A stretch of 64,000 nt of DNA, taken from assembly GCF_016653465.1 (NCBI RefSeq), contig NZ_NHSQ01000159.1:17498-81497 (forward strand). The letters are read 5' to 3'. The position numbers and the translations under genes were made by a program. The DNA comes from Thiocystis minor. Its GTDB lineage: Bacteria; Pseudomonadota; Gammaproteobacteria; Chromatiales; Chromatiaceae. The notes beneath the pieces were generated by a model. That model searched no databases, was not told where the DNA came from, and saw only the letters and a list, made by a program, of their open reading frames with translations. Positions 32,915 to 41,111 of this stretch are shown in pieces (positions within the stretch are counted from its first letter, which is position 1; each line of letters starts with the position of its first letter).

Positions 32915-33865
32915 TTAACCATTCTCTGACTCTAAGGGCGGAGCGGATGAGGCTTTGGAATCGAGTCCGAAACGCCGCCAGTGAACCAGATAAGGCGGTT
33001 GCTGACCAGGCATCAGTTCCATCAGCGCTTCCATACGACGTCCCGGTTGTCCGCTCAATTGTTCGGTCACCTGGATGCGATAGAGCGGTCCGCCACGATC
33101 CAGTGTGAGCGGTCCTTGCGCACCGGGAACGGTCGTCGAATCCCGCTCGGCAATCTGAAGTTGGGCATCCTCCAGCGAGAGCCCCTGAGTCGCGGCAAGG
33201 ACGGCAGGGGAAGCAAACTCGATGACCAGGCTTTCTCCCTCGCCTGCGAGGGTGACCTCTGGAGCCAGCCGCCGGTAGACATCCTGGGTCATCCCGAAAA
33301 CCTGTCGTAATTCTTCGATGGCGATAAAGGGTTCATCCTTGGCGCCGAAAGCGATCCCCGCGTTTTGATAGTCGCCATCTTCCGCGCCGTTGAGCAGCAC
33401 GAGATCGTCCTCGTCGCGCCAGTCGACGATGGCTGCCGCCAGCGGTTCCGCTTGATCCTCGGGTACCTGAAGCACCTCCAGCAGGGTGGCAAGCAGTGCC
33501 GGCTCGGCCTGATTCAGATTGATCCGGGACAGCTCATTAAACACCGAGATCGTCATTTCCGCGCCTGCGAAATGCCAGATTCGCGGCGAGCCATTCGGCC
33601 GCCAAACCGACATTTTCGCCTCTTCGTCATCTGCGGGCGACGGCGATTCGTCCGGAGCGGAGTCGAGGGACATGAACTGTAAGGCCGTATACGCGATCGC
33701 GGCATCGCTCAAGACTCGGAAACGGGTTTCCGCGACATGATTGTCGGTCAGTGCGATTTCGGTGCGCTGGACGGCGGTCATGCTGACCGCCATGACCGTG
33801 AGCAGGGTCAGTACCCACATGACCAGCATCAAGGCAATGCCGCGTTGGCGAGTCGGGTGAGGCAT
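32915..33865 (-). CDS. gspK: Type II secretion minor pseudopilin GspK
   Basis: Large minor pseudopilin at the pseudopilus tip. The ATG at 33865 overlaps the gspJ stop (TGATG) and gives 316 residues starting MPHPTRQRGIALMLVMWVLT. The type III leader is cut after Gly, and position +5 is not Glu, as usual for GspK. The mature part contains ELSRINLNQAEPALLATLLEVL and the helix-hairpin-helix-like region seen in GspK. An in-frame ATG upstream at 33907 lies inside gspJ and is unlikely. Confidence 0.9.
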   Translation of the reverse strand: MPHPTRQRGIALMLVMWVLTLLTVMAVSMTAVQRTEIALTDNHVAETRFRVLSDAAIAYTALQFMSLDSAPDESPSPADDEEAKMSVWRPNGSPRIWHFAGAEMTISVFNELSRINLNQAEPALLATLLEVLQVPEDQAEPLAAAIVDWRDEDDLVLLNGAEDGDYQNAGIAFGAKDEPFIAIEELRQVFGMTQDVYRRLAPEVTLAGEGESLVIEFASPAVLAATQGLSLEDAQLQIAERDSTTVPGAQGPLTLDRGGPLYRIQVTEQLSGQPGRRMEALMELMPGQQPPYLVHWRRFGLDSKASSAPPLESENG

Positions 33866-34572
33866 CAGCTTGGTTGTGCTGGAAGGGCGATGACGAGATC
33901 GGGCCATGCTCGGGAGATCGTGGTCAGACGGATGCGTATTTTGATCGGTAAACTCGATTGATCGAACCAGTCCGGATGCCAGTCGGGGTCCGTCTCTTCA
34001 TCGCGAACGCCATAGTAGGCGATGTCGAAAGCATCGATCTTTTCAACCAATAGGGTCCGACCGAAGGCCCCATCGGCGGCATCCATTTCGGATGGAAGGT
34101 CGTTCATCGACATGGTCTGGTCTTTTTCCAGTGGCTCCCAGGGTGGGAACTCGTCGCCGCCCTCCAGGATCTCCGGGTGCAACAGCCAGCGCGTCAGGAT
34201 GAGTGCGTGATCGTCCCCTTGGTCTTCAAGCGTCAGACGGAGAATATAGAGGCCGGAAACGCCGACATGTTGCGACAAGGGTGCGGTAAATTCGATCTGT
34301 TGCGCATCTCCGCCGAAAATCACGACCGATTCGGCATCGATGGTGGTGGTCACGAACCGGGCCTGACTCAGGGTGCGGCTCAAAAAGCCATGCGCGAGAC
34401 GGAGTGCGCCAACTTGCTCGGCGGAGGCATTGATGCTTTCCCAGGTGCGCGAGCCGAGGCGGAGTCCCGAAAACAGCAGTAGAGTAATCAGGCTGATCAT
34501 GGCCAAGGCAATCAAAAGCTCGACCAGGGTGAAGCCGTGGATCTGTTTCGCTTGCCGCGCTGAGCGAATCAT
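33865..34572 (-). CDS. gspJ: Type II secretion minor pseudopilin GspJ
   Basis: A 235-residue prepilin-like protein. The leader ends at Gly13 in QIHGFTLVELLIALAMISL, with the +5 Glu. The mature region includes LRLGSRTWESI and a beta-rich C-terminal domain. It overlaps gspI by 4 nt at its start and gspK at its end. With GspI and GspK it forms the pseudopilus tip complex. Confidence 0.92.
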   Translation of the reverse strand: MIRSARQAKQIHGFTLVELLIALAMISLITLLLFSGLRLGSRTWESINASAEQVGALRLAHGFLSRTLSQARFVTTTIDAESVVIFGGDAQQIEFTAPLSQHVGVSGLYILRLTLEDQGDDHALILTRWLLHPEILEGGDEFPPWEPLEKDQTMSMNDLPSEMDAADGAFGRTLLVEKIDAFDIAYYGVRDEETDPDWHPDWFDQSSLPIKIRIRLTTISRAWPDLVIALPAQPS

Positions 34573-35003
34573 TCGACGAGTGACCTATCGTCCCGTTCGC
34601 CGAGACGCAGGGTGGAGACGGTCAAGCGGCGAACTTGACCGGTATCCTGCCAGAGAGCGGTCGCATTCACGCGGTACGGAGTGGACGGCAACTCCAATTG
34701 CCCTAAGTGAAGTCCAGAGGTGATGACTCCCTCCGTGAACTCGAACGGTGTCATGGTCACCTCCCAAGCGAAGCCGTCCTCGGTTTCGCCCGAAAAAGCG
34801 CCTTCCTCTAATGGAACCTCGACACCGACAGCGGCGAGCTTTGACTCGACAAGCGATGCCGCTTGACTGTACCGGGACGAAACGATGGTGGCCAGGCTCG
34901 CGCGGGAAAAGATTTCCATGAGCGCGCCCAGCGTGATGGCCAGGATCGCGAACGCCACCAAGACCTCCAGTAGCGAGAAGCCACGCTGACGGTGGATGTT
35001 CAA
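34569..35003 (-). CDS. gspI: Type II secretion minor pseudopilin GspI
   Basis: A 144-residue pseudopilin with the short leader MNIHRQRG and then FSLLEVLVAFAILAITLGAL, including the +5 Glu. The ESKLAAVG segment is typical of GspI. Both ends overlap the neighbouring genes by 4 nt. Confidence 0.93.
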   Translation of the reverse strand: MNIHRQRGFSLLEVLVAFAILAITLGALMEIFSRASLATIVSSRYSQAASLVESKLAAVGVEVPLEEGAFSGETEDGFAWEVTMTPFEFTEGVITSGLHLGQLELPSTPYRVNATALWQDTGQVRRLTVSTLRLGERDDRSLVE

Positions 35004-35482
35004 GGTGCCTCCCAGGGGCCCAGCTCGATCCGTCCAGTCAGCCAGATCACCCCGATCTGATAGCCATGCCCCTGATTTTCCACGATGATGCGCCCGCCGG
35101 TCGAGCTTCCATCCGAGAAAAAGCGGATGACACCGCGCTGATCGTCCAGCATCTCGCGGCTGGCCGTCTCCAATTTGACCGTCAGCCGCGAGGGAAAAGT
35201 GAAACTGCGATAGCCTTGGAGATCGAGTCGGCGCGCTTCCACGTCGATCAGCAGCTCGGTATCGGTTCCCTGGCGAATGGCCGATTCCCTCGCCAGTCGC
35301 AGGGTGGCGGCGGTACGGCGTGCTGCCGACTTCATTTCAAGTCCTGGAAATGAGGCCGAAAACAGTGATGGAACTGCCGTCATCATGAGTGCGGCGATGG
35401 CGAGCACCACCAGCAGTTCGACGATGGTGAAGCCAGAGTGCCGGGTGCGTGAAAACGCGATGGCAGGTGTATTGACTGACAT
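35000..35482 (-). CDS. gspH: Type II secretion minor pseudopilin GspH
   Basis: A 160-residue pseudopilin. The leader ends RHSG and is followed by FTIVELLVVLAIAALMMTAV with the +5 Glu. RTAATLRLARESAIRQG and the GspH C-terminal domain (GVIRFFSDGSSTGGRI) identify it. It follows gspG with a 64-nt gap and overlaps gspI. Confidence 0.93.
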   Translation of the reverse strand: MSVNTPAIAFSRTRHSGFTIVELLVVLAIAALMMTAVPSLFSASFPGLEMKSAARRTAATLRLARESAIRQGTDTELLIDVEARRLDLQGYRSFTFPSRLTVKLETASREMLDDQRGVIRFFSDGSSTGGRIIVENQGHGYQIGVIWLTGRIELGPWEAP

Positions 35483-35546
35483 GGAGCTGATGGGTTGCGC
35501 GGCGCCCTGCGACCTGGCTTTGGATAAACGCTAGCGATTCGACGCG

Positions 35547-35966
35547 CTATTCCCAGTTGCGGATATCGGCGTTCTCGCCTTCGCCGCCATCTCGATTGTC
35601 GGCACCGAGGGACCAGATGTCGAAACTGCCGTTTTCTCCTGGATAGCGGTATTGATATTCAAAGCCCCAGGGATCTTTCGGGATGTCGCCTTTTTTCAGA
35701 TACGGTCCATTCCAGTTCGGCACGTCGCCAGGCTTTTCGACCAGTGCCTTGATGTCAGTGGGATAATAGCCGAGTTCCAGCCGATACAGATCGAGCGTCG
35801 CCGCAAGGTCTTCGATCTGAAGCTTGGCCGTCTTGGTCTTGGAACTGCCGAGAAACTTCATCACCTGTGGGCCAACCAGACCGGCGAGCAGCCCGAGGAT
35901 GGCGAGCACGACGAGCAGTTCGACCAGTGTGAAGCCGCGGCGACGTCTGGAGTTGATTGAATGCAT
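35547..35966 (-). CDS. gspG: Type II secretion major pseudopilin GspG
   Basis: Main subunit of the pseudopilus, 139 residues. The leader MHSINSRRRRG is followed by FTLVELLVVLAILGLLAGLV with the +5 Glu. The C-terminal part holds WNGPYLKKGDIPKDPWGFEYQY and SLGADNRDGGEGENADI, the calcium-binding loop. It needs a GspO/PilD peptidase, which is not in this window. Confidence 0.96.
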   Translation of the reverse strand: MHSINSRRRRGFTLVELLVVLAILGLLAGLVGPQVMKFLGSSKTKTAKLQIEDLAATLDLYRLELGYYPTDIKALVEKPGDVPNWNGPYLKKGDIPKDPWGFEYQYRYPGENGSFDIWSLGADNRDGGEGENADIRNWE

Positions 35967-36059
35967 CTGGATACCTCGATTCCCGTGCTTGGTTTGAATG
36001 ATTGTGCGCGGGTATTTTAGGACGCAAGGGTGGAGTGGCCAAGAGTGGATGCGGGCCAG

Positions 36060-37268
36060 TCAAAAGACCAGCTCGTTGGCCCCCAATATGGCCATCAGAA
36101 TGGACATGATGATGCCGGCTACGATCACTCCAAGTCCGATGATCAGCATCGGCTCCAGCATGGTAAGCATACTCTGAACGCTGGTTCGAGTCTCCCGATC
36201 ATAGATGTTTGCCACCTTGGCCAGCATGGCGTCCAGACTACCCGACTCCTCGCCGACGCGGATCATCTGGAGCGCCAGATCCGGCAGCGCCTGAAGTCGC
36301 ACCAGTGGCCCGGCAAGCCCCCGGCCATGTTTGAGGTCGTCGCCCGCTTCGTTCAGCAGGCCGGACAGTTTGCGATTGGACACTACCTCCCGGGCCAGCG
36401 TGAGTGCGTTGAGCAGCGGCAGGCCGTTTTTCAGCAATGTCGACAATGTGTGGCAGAGCCGGGCGGTCTCCATTTTCCAGATCAGATCGCCAAACAGGGG
36501 TAGGTCAAGTACCTTGTGATCGAACCGCTCGCGAACCACGGGATTTTGCATCCAGCGTTCAAGAACCACCGCGATCAAGGCGATCGCACACAGCATGGCC
36601 CACCAATAGTTTCGAAACAGATCGCCCGCCGCGACCACGATTTGTGTCGGCAACGGCAGAGCCTCGCCCATGTCCTCGAACAGCACCGTGAACTGCGGGA
36701 CCACGAACACCAGCAGCATGATGACCGAGAGCGCGGCGACGAACAGCAGAATGGCGGGGTAAACCAGAGCGGAGGTGACGGTCTGGCGCAGTTCGGCGAC
36801 CCGCTCCAGATAATCGGCCAGACGATCGAGCACCTGATCCAGTGCTCCGCTCGCCTCGCCAGCCTTGACCATGTTGACATAGAGCCGCGGAAACTGACCG
36901 TCCTGGACATCCAACGCGCTGGAAAAGGTGGACCCTCCACGCACCCGTTCCTGAAGGTCCGAAAGGACGTAGACCAGGTGTTCCTGCTCGGTGAGATCCA
37001 CCAGAATCTGCAGCGAGCGGTCCAGGGTCATGCCTGCTTCCAGGAGCGTTGCCAGCTCACGGGTTAGAATACCGATCTCTTTTTGGCTCAGCCGCCGCCG
37101 CCGCGCACGTCTCAGCTGGGTAAACAGGCTTTTGGATGTGCGGGCCTGGATCAGGATCAACCCATCCTTTTGCAGCCGACGCATCACGTCCGCCTCGTCC
37201 GTGGCCTCAAGCTCGCCCTCGAGGTACTCGCCATCGAGTTTGACGGCCTTATAGAAAAATTTTGGCAT
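36060..37268 (-). CDS. gspF: Type II secretion inner-membrane platform protein GspF
   Basis: Polytopic platform protein that works with the GspE ATPase. The ATG at 37268 gives MPKFFYKAVKLDGEYLEGEL and 402 residues; a GTG 51 nt upstream would add an atypical extension. Two GspF domains are visible, at about residues 70-190 (LTRELATLLEAGMTLDRSLQ, KAGEASGALDQVLDRLADY) and 270-395 (LSTLLKNGLPLLNALTLA, RVGEESGSLDAMLAKVA). The membrane segments are in the usual places, the last near 370-395. Confidence 0.94.
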   Translation of the reverse strand: MPKFFYKAVKLDGEYLEGELEATDEADVMRRLQKDGLILIQARTSKSLFTQLRRARRRRLSQKEIGILTRELATLLEAGMTLDRSLQILVDLTEQEHLVYVLSDLQERVRGGSTFSSALDVQDGQFPRLYVNMVKAGEASGALDQVLDRLADYLERVAELRQTVTSALVYPAILLFVAALSVIMLLVFVVPQFTVLFEDMGEALPLPTQIVVAAGDLFRNYWWAMLCAIALIAVVLERWMQNPVVRERFDHKVLDLPLFGDLIWKMETARLCHTLSTLLKNGLPLLNALTLAREVVSNRKLSGLLNEAGDDLKHGRGLAGPLVRLQALPDLALQMIRVGEESGSLDAMLAKVANIYDRETRTSVQSMLTMLEPMLIIGLGVIVAGIIMSILMAILGANELVF

Positions 37269-37343
37269 TGCAACCGCGTCCGGAGTGATCTGCGATCTTT
37301 TGAATGAATCCTGTCTCACCGTCAGTGATCGGCAAGCTGAGGT

Positions 37344-39122
37344 TTAGTTGTCCTCGGCCACGCGCAGGACTTCTTCGATGGTCGTGCGGCCATCGAGCGC
37401 TTTACGCAGCCCATCCTGGTACATGGTTTCCATCCCCTCGTCGACGGCAATCCGCCGGATCTCGGTTGCGGTGGCGTGGCCGAGCACCGCCTTGCGGATC
37501 TGATCCGTCATCATCAAGACCTCGGTGATGACCAGACGGCCACGATAACCGGTGCCGTTGCAAGCCTCGCAGCCAACCGCTCGATGCAGATCGATGTCAT
37601 TGGAGACGCCAGCCATATGGGCGAAGCGCTCGGCCAGCTCGGGGAGTGCGCGATAGGACGCCCGACAGTGCGGACAGAGCCGGCGCACCAGACGCTGGGC
37701 GAGGATGCCATTGATGGTGGAGGTGAGCAGATAATCCTCGACGCCCATGTCCAGCAGACGGGTGACGCCGCTGGCGGCATCGTTGGTGTGCAGGGTGGAG
37801 AGCACGACATGTCCGGTCAACGCCGACTGCACCGCGATCCGCGCGGTCTCCAGGTCGCGCATTTCGCCGACCATGATGATGTCGGGATCCTGCCGGACGA
37901 TGGCGCGCAGCGCGCCGGAGAAGGTCATGCCGATCGCCGCCTTGACCTGGATCTGGTTGATGCCCGGCAACTGGTACTCGACCGGATCCTCAACCGTGAT
38001 GATCTTGCGTTCCTCGGTGTTGAGACGGCTGAGCGCGGTATAGAGGGTGGTGCTTTTGCCCGAACCGGTCGGTCCGGTCACCAGCAGGATGCCGTAAGGC
38101 TGCTCCAGAATCACCCGGAGACGTTCGCGCGGCGAGCCATCGAACCCGAGCGCGTCAAGATCGAAGCGCACGCTTTCCTTGTCGAGCAGACGCATCACCA
38201 CGCTCTCGCCGAACATGGTCGGCACCGTCGAGACGCGCAGATCGAGCTCCTTGCCCTGGATGCGGATCGGGATGCGTCCGTCCTGGGGCAGACGGCGTTC
38301 GGCGATATTGAGCTTGGCCATGATCTTGACCCGCGAGATGACGGCGGCGGTGGAGCGCACGGGCGGCGCGTCGACCTCTTTCAGGATGCCGTCAACCCGA
38401 TAGCGTACCTTTAATGCGTCGGCGAACGGTTCGATGTGGATGTCCGAGGCGCGCGATTCCACCGCTTTCTGAATGAGCTGATTGACCATGCGGATGACCG
38501 GCGCCTCGCTGGCCAGATCCTTGAGATGTTCGATGTCTTCTTCATCGAAATCGCCGAAGTCGGCATCCGGATCCGTGGGCGTCTCCTCGACCTTTTCATA
38601 GAGACGCTCGATCGCGGCCTCGATCTCGGTCGGCAGGGCCACCGAGGCTTGCACCGCTTTGCCCGCCGCCATCTGGATTGCCGCAATGACAAAGCCGTCG
38701 ATAGGGTTGGCCAGCGCGACCTCGATGTGCCGCTCATCGTCGGCCAGTGGCAGTACGCGGGAGTCCTTGAGGAAGCGTAATGAAAAAAGGTCTTCGCGCA
38801 CTGGCTCGCTTGGAAAGGTCGTGGCGTCCGCGAGTGGCAGTTGCAGTACCTCGGACATGGTCCGGGCCATGTCACGCTCCGAGATCAAGCCCAGACGCAC
38901 CAGCATCGGCAGCAAATTGTCGCCGCCATCCTCGGCCAGGCGCCGCGCCCGCGCGAGATCGCCGGGCGTCAGTTTACCCTGCGCCTGGAGCGAGGCGACC
39001 ACGCCTGCCTCGGGACTGATGTCATGAGTTACGTGCGATGTCTCGTCGAGAGAGGCATCGCCTGGATCGTCGCGCAACGCGCGGATGACGGGGGCTTCGT
39101 CGATGGTGGTGTCGTCTTGCAT
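37344..39122 (-). CDS. gspE: Type II secretion ATPase GspE
   Basis: Cytoplasmic hexameric ATPase driving the pseudopilus. The ATG at 39122, after AAGGGAAAG, gives 592 residues; an upstream start would run into the truncated wbpM-like gene. An N1 domain (about residues 40-180) binds GspL. The ATPase core has Walker A GPTGSGKST, Asp box TVEDPVEYQLPG, Walker B IIMVGEMRDLETA and His box STLHTNDA. The zinc-binding CPHC and CEAC pairs near residues 490-530 mark GspE/PilB rather than PilT. It is the first gsp gene in transcription order. Confidence 0.94.
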   Translation of the reverse strand: MQDDTTIDEAPVIRALRDDPGDASLDETSHVTHDISPEAGVVASLQAQGKLTPGDLARARRLAEDGGDNLLPMLVRLGLISERDMARTMSEVLQLPLADATTFPSEPVREDLFSLRFLKDSRVLPLADDERHIEVALANPIDGFVIAAIQMAAGKAVQASVALPTEIEAAIERLYEKVEETPTDPDADFGDFDEEDIEHLKDLASEAPVIRMVNQLIQKAVESRASDIHIEPFADALKVRYRVDGILKEVDAPPVRSTAAVISRVKIMAKLNIAERRLPQDGRIPIRIQGKELDLRVSTVPTMFGESVVMRLLDKESVRFDLDALGFDGSPRERLRVILEQPYGILLVTGPTGSGKSTTLYTALSRLNTEERKIITVEDPVEYQLPGINQIQVKAAIGMTFSGALRAIVRQDPDIIMVGEMRDLETARIAVQSALTGHVVLSTLHTNDAASGVTRLLDMGVEDYLLTSTINGILAQRLVRRLCPHCRASYRALPELAERFAHMAGVSNDIDLHRAVGCEACNGTGYRGRLVITEVLMMTDQIRKAVLGHATATEIRRIAVDEGMETMYQDGLRKALDGRTTIEEVLRVAEDN

Positions 39123-39183
39123 CAGGGTCTTTCCCTTGGTGCGTTCAGGATCAGGCAGTTGAGTGAACCCTTGCAAGCGTGCC

Positions 39184-39321
39184 TCACCGGACGAAATCCG
39201 GCGCAATCCGATCGAGATTGAAGCGCAGCCAATAGGCCAGGAACCAGCTTGCCGGGATGGTCAACAGGTCATGGGCAAAGACCGCGATCCGGGATCGCAG
39301 CCGGTCGATCATCGGATTCAT
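39184..39321 (-). pseudogene. 5' fragment of a WbpM/CapD-like sugar epimerase/dehydratase gene
   Basis: A 45-codon frame starting MNPMIDRLRSRIAVFAHDLL, followed by IPASWFLAYWLRFNLDRIAP and stop. This is the first membrane helix of polysaccharide-biosynthesis nucleoside-diphosphate-sugar epimerases (usually about 620-660 residues). The remaining 90% is absent, and gspE starts 62 nt later. Its ATG overlaps the stop of the upstream glycosyltransferase (ATGA), the usual wbpL-wbpM layout. A deletion or rearrangement joining an O-antigen locus to the gsp operon is the simplest reading. Confidence 0.65.
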
Positions 39322-40439
39322 GGGCGATTCGGTGTCGACCTTGGGTTGTGCGGAGTCGTAGCTCTTGCGCTGAGCGGAGTCGAAGTGCGCTCGATCAGCC
39401 CCACCTTGATGTGAATCAGGATATAGATGGTCGTCCAGGCCCCGAGCAATAACCATTGCTCGTGCACTTGCAATCGGGGCGATGCAACTGCGCAGGCGGC
39501 CGCGGCCGCCATGAGCAGATAACCACGCAGCAGGGTTTTGCGATGACCCCAGCCAGCGAGAACCAGGCGCTGGTAGTGATGGGAGCGGTGCGGCTCCCAG
39601 ATGTGCTCATGCCGCATCAGTCTGGCCAGAAGCGTCCAGGTTGCGTCGACGATGAAAGGCGAGAAGGCAAGCCAGGCGGTCCAGAGTGGAAACAGGCCGA
39701 GCTGGACGCCCCAGAGCGATAGACCAGCGGCCAGCAAGCCGAGGCTTGAGGAGCCTGCGTCGCCAAGAAAAATGCGTGCCGGCGGATAATTTACGAGCAG
39801 AAATCCTGCGGCGGCGGCGGCGATACAGGTGGCGACGAGACCGAACAGCGGCTCGCCGCCTGACCAGCCCAGAATCGCCAGTGCCGCGAAACCGAAGACC
39901 GCCATGCCGCCAGCGAAACCATCCATGCCGTCCATGAAATTATAGAGATTGATCATCCAGATAATGTAAAGGAGGGTCAGGCCGCCGCCCACCAGCGCGG
40001 GTAGGGTCAGCATGATTCCTGGCAAGTCGAGAACCGCCCAGTGCAAGCCGCCAGCGATCAGGAGCAGTGCCCCCGACAAATGGGTCAGGAGTCTCATCCA
40101 GGGTGACACATCGCCCAGATCGTCGAGAAACGAAATGGTGGCCACAAGTGCCAGTGCCGCGCACAGCCAGGCGTATTCAAGTGCGTAAATACCCAGTCCT
40201 GCCAGTATGAACAGTGGCACGAGCACGCTCGACAAGACCGCCAGGCCGCCGGTGCGGGGCACCGGGGTACTGTGGAGCGAGCGGTGGTTCGGCAGATCCA
40301 TGGGGCCACGGCCAGCCGTCGCGCCAGATGCGAGCCAGCCAGCGACGAGCGCACTAAAGAACAACGAGGCGATGGGCGCGGCGGCCAGAGTCGGCAGCGC
40401 CATGCCGTCGAGGACAAGCATTGGCCGCTCAGGATTCAT
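39318..40439 (-). CDS. Membrane sugar-phosphate transferase, MraY/WecA/WbpL family (GT4)
   Basis: Polytopic enzyme of about ten membrane helices that moves a sugar-1-phosphate from UDP-sugar to undecaprenyl phosphate, starting O-antigen or similar glycan synthesis. Of the 373 residues, MDLPNHRSLHSTPVPRTGG, SFLDDLGDVSP, NLYNFMDGMDG and ARIFLGDAGSSSLG are the family's catalytic Asp-rich motifs. EPHRSHHYQRLVLAGWGH near residue 305 is the cytoplasmic His motif. The last 25 or so residues (after HIKVGLIE) are encoded by a dispersed-repeat sequence, so the natural C-terminus appears replaced. The exact sugar is not predictable. Confidence 0.88.
   Translation of the reverse strand: MNPERPMLVLDGMALPTLAAAPIASLFFSALVAGWLASGATAGRGPMDLPNHRSLHSTPVPRTGGLAVLSSVLVPLFILAGLGIYALEYAWLCAALALVATISFLDDLGDVSPWMRLLTHLSGALLLIAGGLHWAVLDLPGIMLTLPALVGGGLTLLYIIWMINLYNFMDGMDGFAGGMAVFGFAALAILGWSGGEPLFGLVATCIAAAAAGFLLVNYPPARIFLGDAGSSSLGLLAAGLSLWGVQLGLFPLWTAWLAFSPFIVDATWTLLARLMRHEHIWEPHRSHHYQRLVLAGWGHRKTLLRGYLLMAAAAACAVASPRLQVHEQWLLLGAWTTIYILIHIKVGLIERTSTPLSARATTPHNPRSTPNRP
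39352..39392. repeat. Dispersed-repeat-like sequence at the glycosyltransferase 3' end
   Basis: On the minus strand this reads CTTCGACTCCGCTCAGCGC and then a second, weaker ACGACTCCGCACAAC unit, giving two near copies of GACTCCGC. This resembles the CTTCGACT..GCTCAG type of extragenic repeat found in many environmental genomes. It is translated as the end of the upstream gene. A related short element (CGTCGGCTTCGCTCGGGAC on the minus strand) sits at about 40450, just before that gene. Confidence 0.45.
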
Positions 40440-40533
40440 CGCGCCCGTCCCGAGCGAAGCCGACGGGATGGATCGAAAAGCAAAACGGGTTCGCAGCGGG
40501 CGGTTCGGGTGACAAAAGCACCGCCGTATCGGT

Positions 40534-41091
40534 TCATACGGCAGCTCTGACCAGGGCGTTGTCCACTTGATCGCGACAGTCGCGGCCCCGCAGCAACTCG
40601 ATCAGTTGTAGTGCAAAATCCATGGCGGTTCCCGGACCGCGACTCGTCACCACCAGCCCGTCCGCTACCACGGGTGTATCGACGAACTGGACGCGCGGAT
40701 AAGCGTTCGCGTTCACCGATCCCGGATAGCAGGTCGCCGTCTTGTCATCGAGCAGACCGGCGCGCGCCAGTACCTTGGGGGCGGCGCAGATCGCCGCCGT
40801 ATAGCGCCCGGCGGACTGCTGACGGCGCAACAGGGCGATGACCCGCTCATCCTTTTCCAGATGGTCGGCGCCGGGCAGTCCACCGGGCAGCACGATCATT
40901 TCGAAGCCCTCGTCCAGGACGGCGTCAAGCGTGGTATCGGCCAGCAGCACCGTACCGCGACTGGCGGTCACGGGGCCATCCTGCAGACTGGCCGTGACCA
41001 CGTCGATGTCGGCGCGACGCAGCAGGTCGATGATGGTCACGGCCTCCAGCTCTTCACAACCTTGCGCGAGGGGAACCAGTACCCGGGGCAT
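40534..41091 (-). CDS. DJ-1/PfpI family protein (YajL/ThiJ type)
   Basis: A 185-residue DJ-1 superfamily protein starting MPRVLVPLAQGCEELEAVTI. Glu of CEELE and the reactive Cys in AAICAAPKVLARAGLL form the family's catalytic pair; GGLPGADHL and SRGPGTAMDFAL complete the fold. Family members act as glyoxalases or protein/nucleotide deglycases and in oxidative-stress defence. It lies 20 nt downstream of ctpA and is probably cotranscribed with it. Confidence 0.92.
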   Translation of the reverse strand: MPRVLVPLAQGCEELEAVTIIDLLRRADIDVVTASLQDGPVTASRGTVLLADTTLDAVLDEGFEMIVLPGGLPGADHLEKDERVIALLRRQQSAGRYTAAICAAPKVLARAGLLDDKTATCYPGSVNANAYPRVQFVDTPVVADGLVVTSRGPGTAMDFALQLIELLRGRDCRDQVDNALVRAAV

Positions 41092-41111
41092 GTTTTGTCT
41101 CCGACAAGAGT

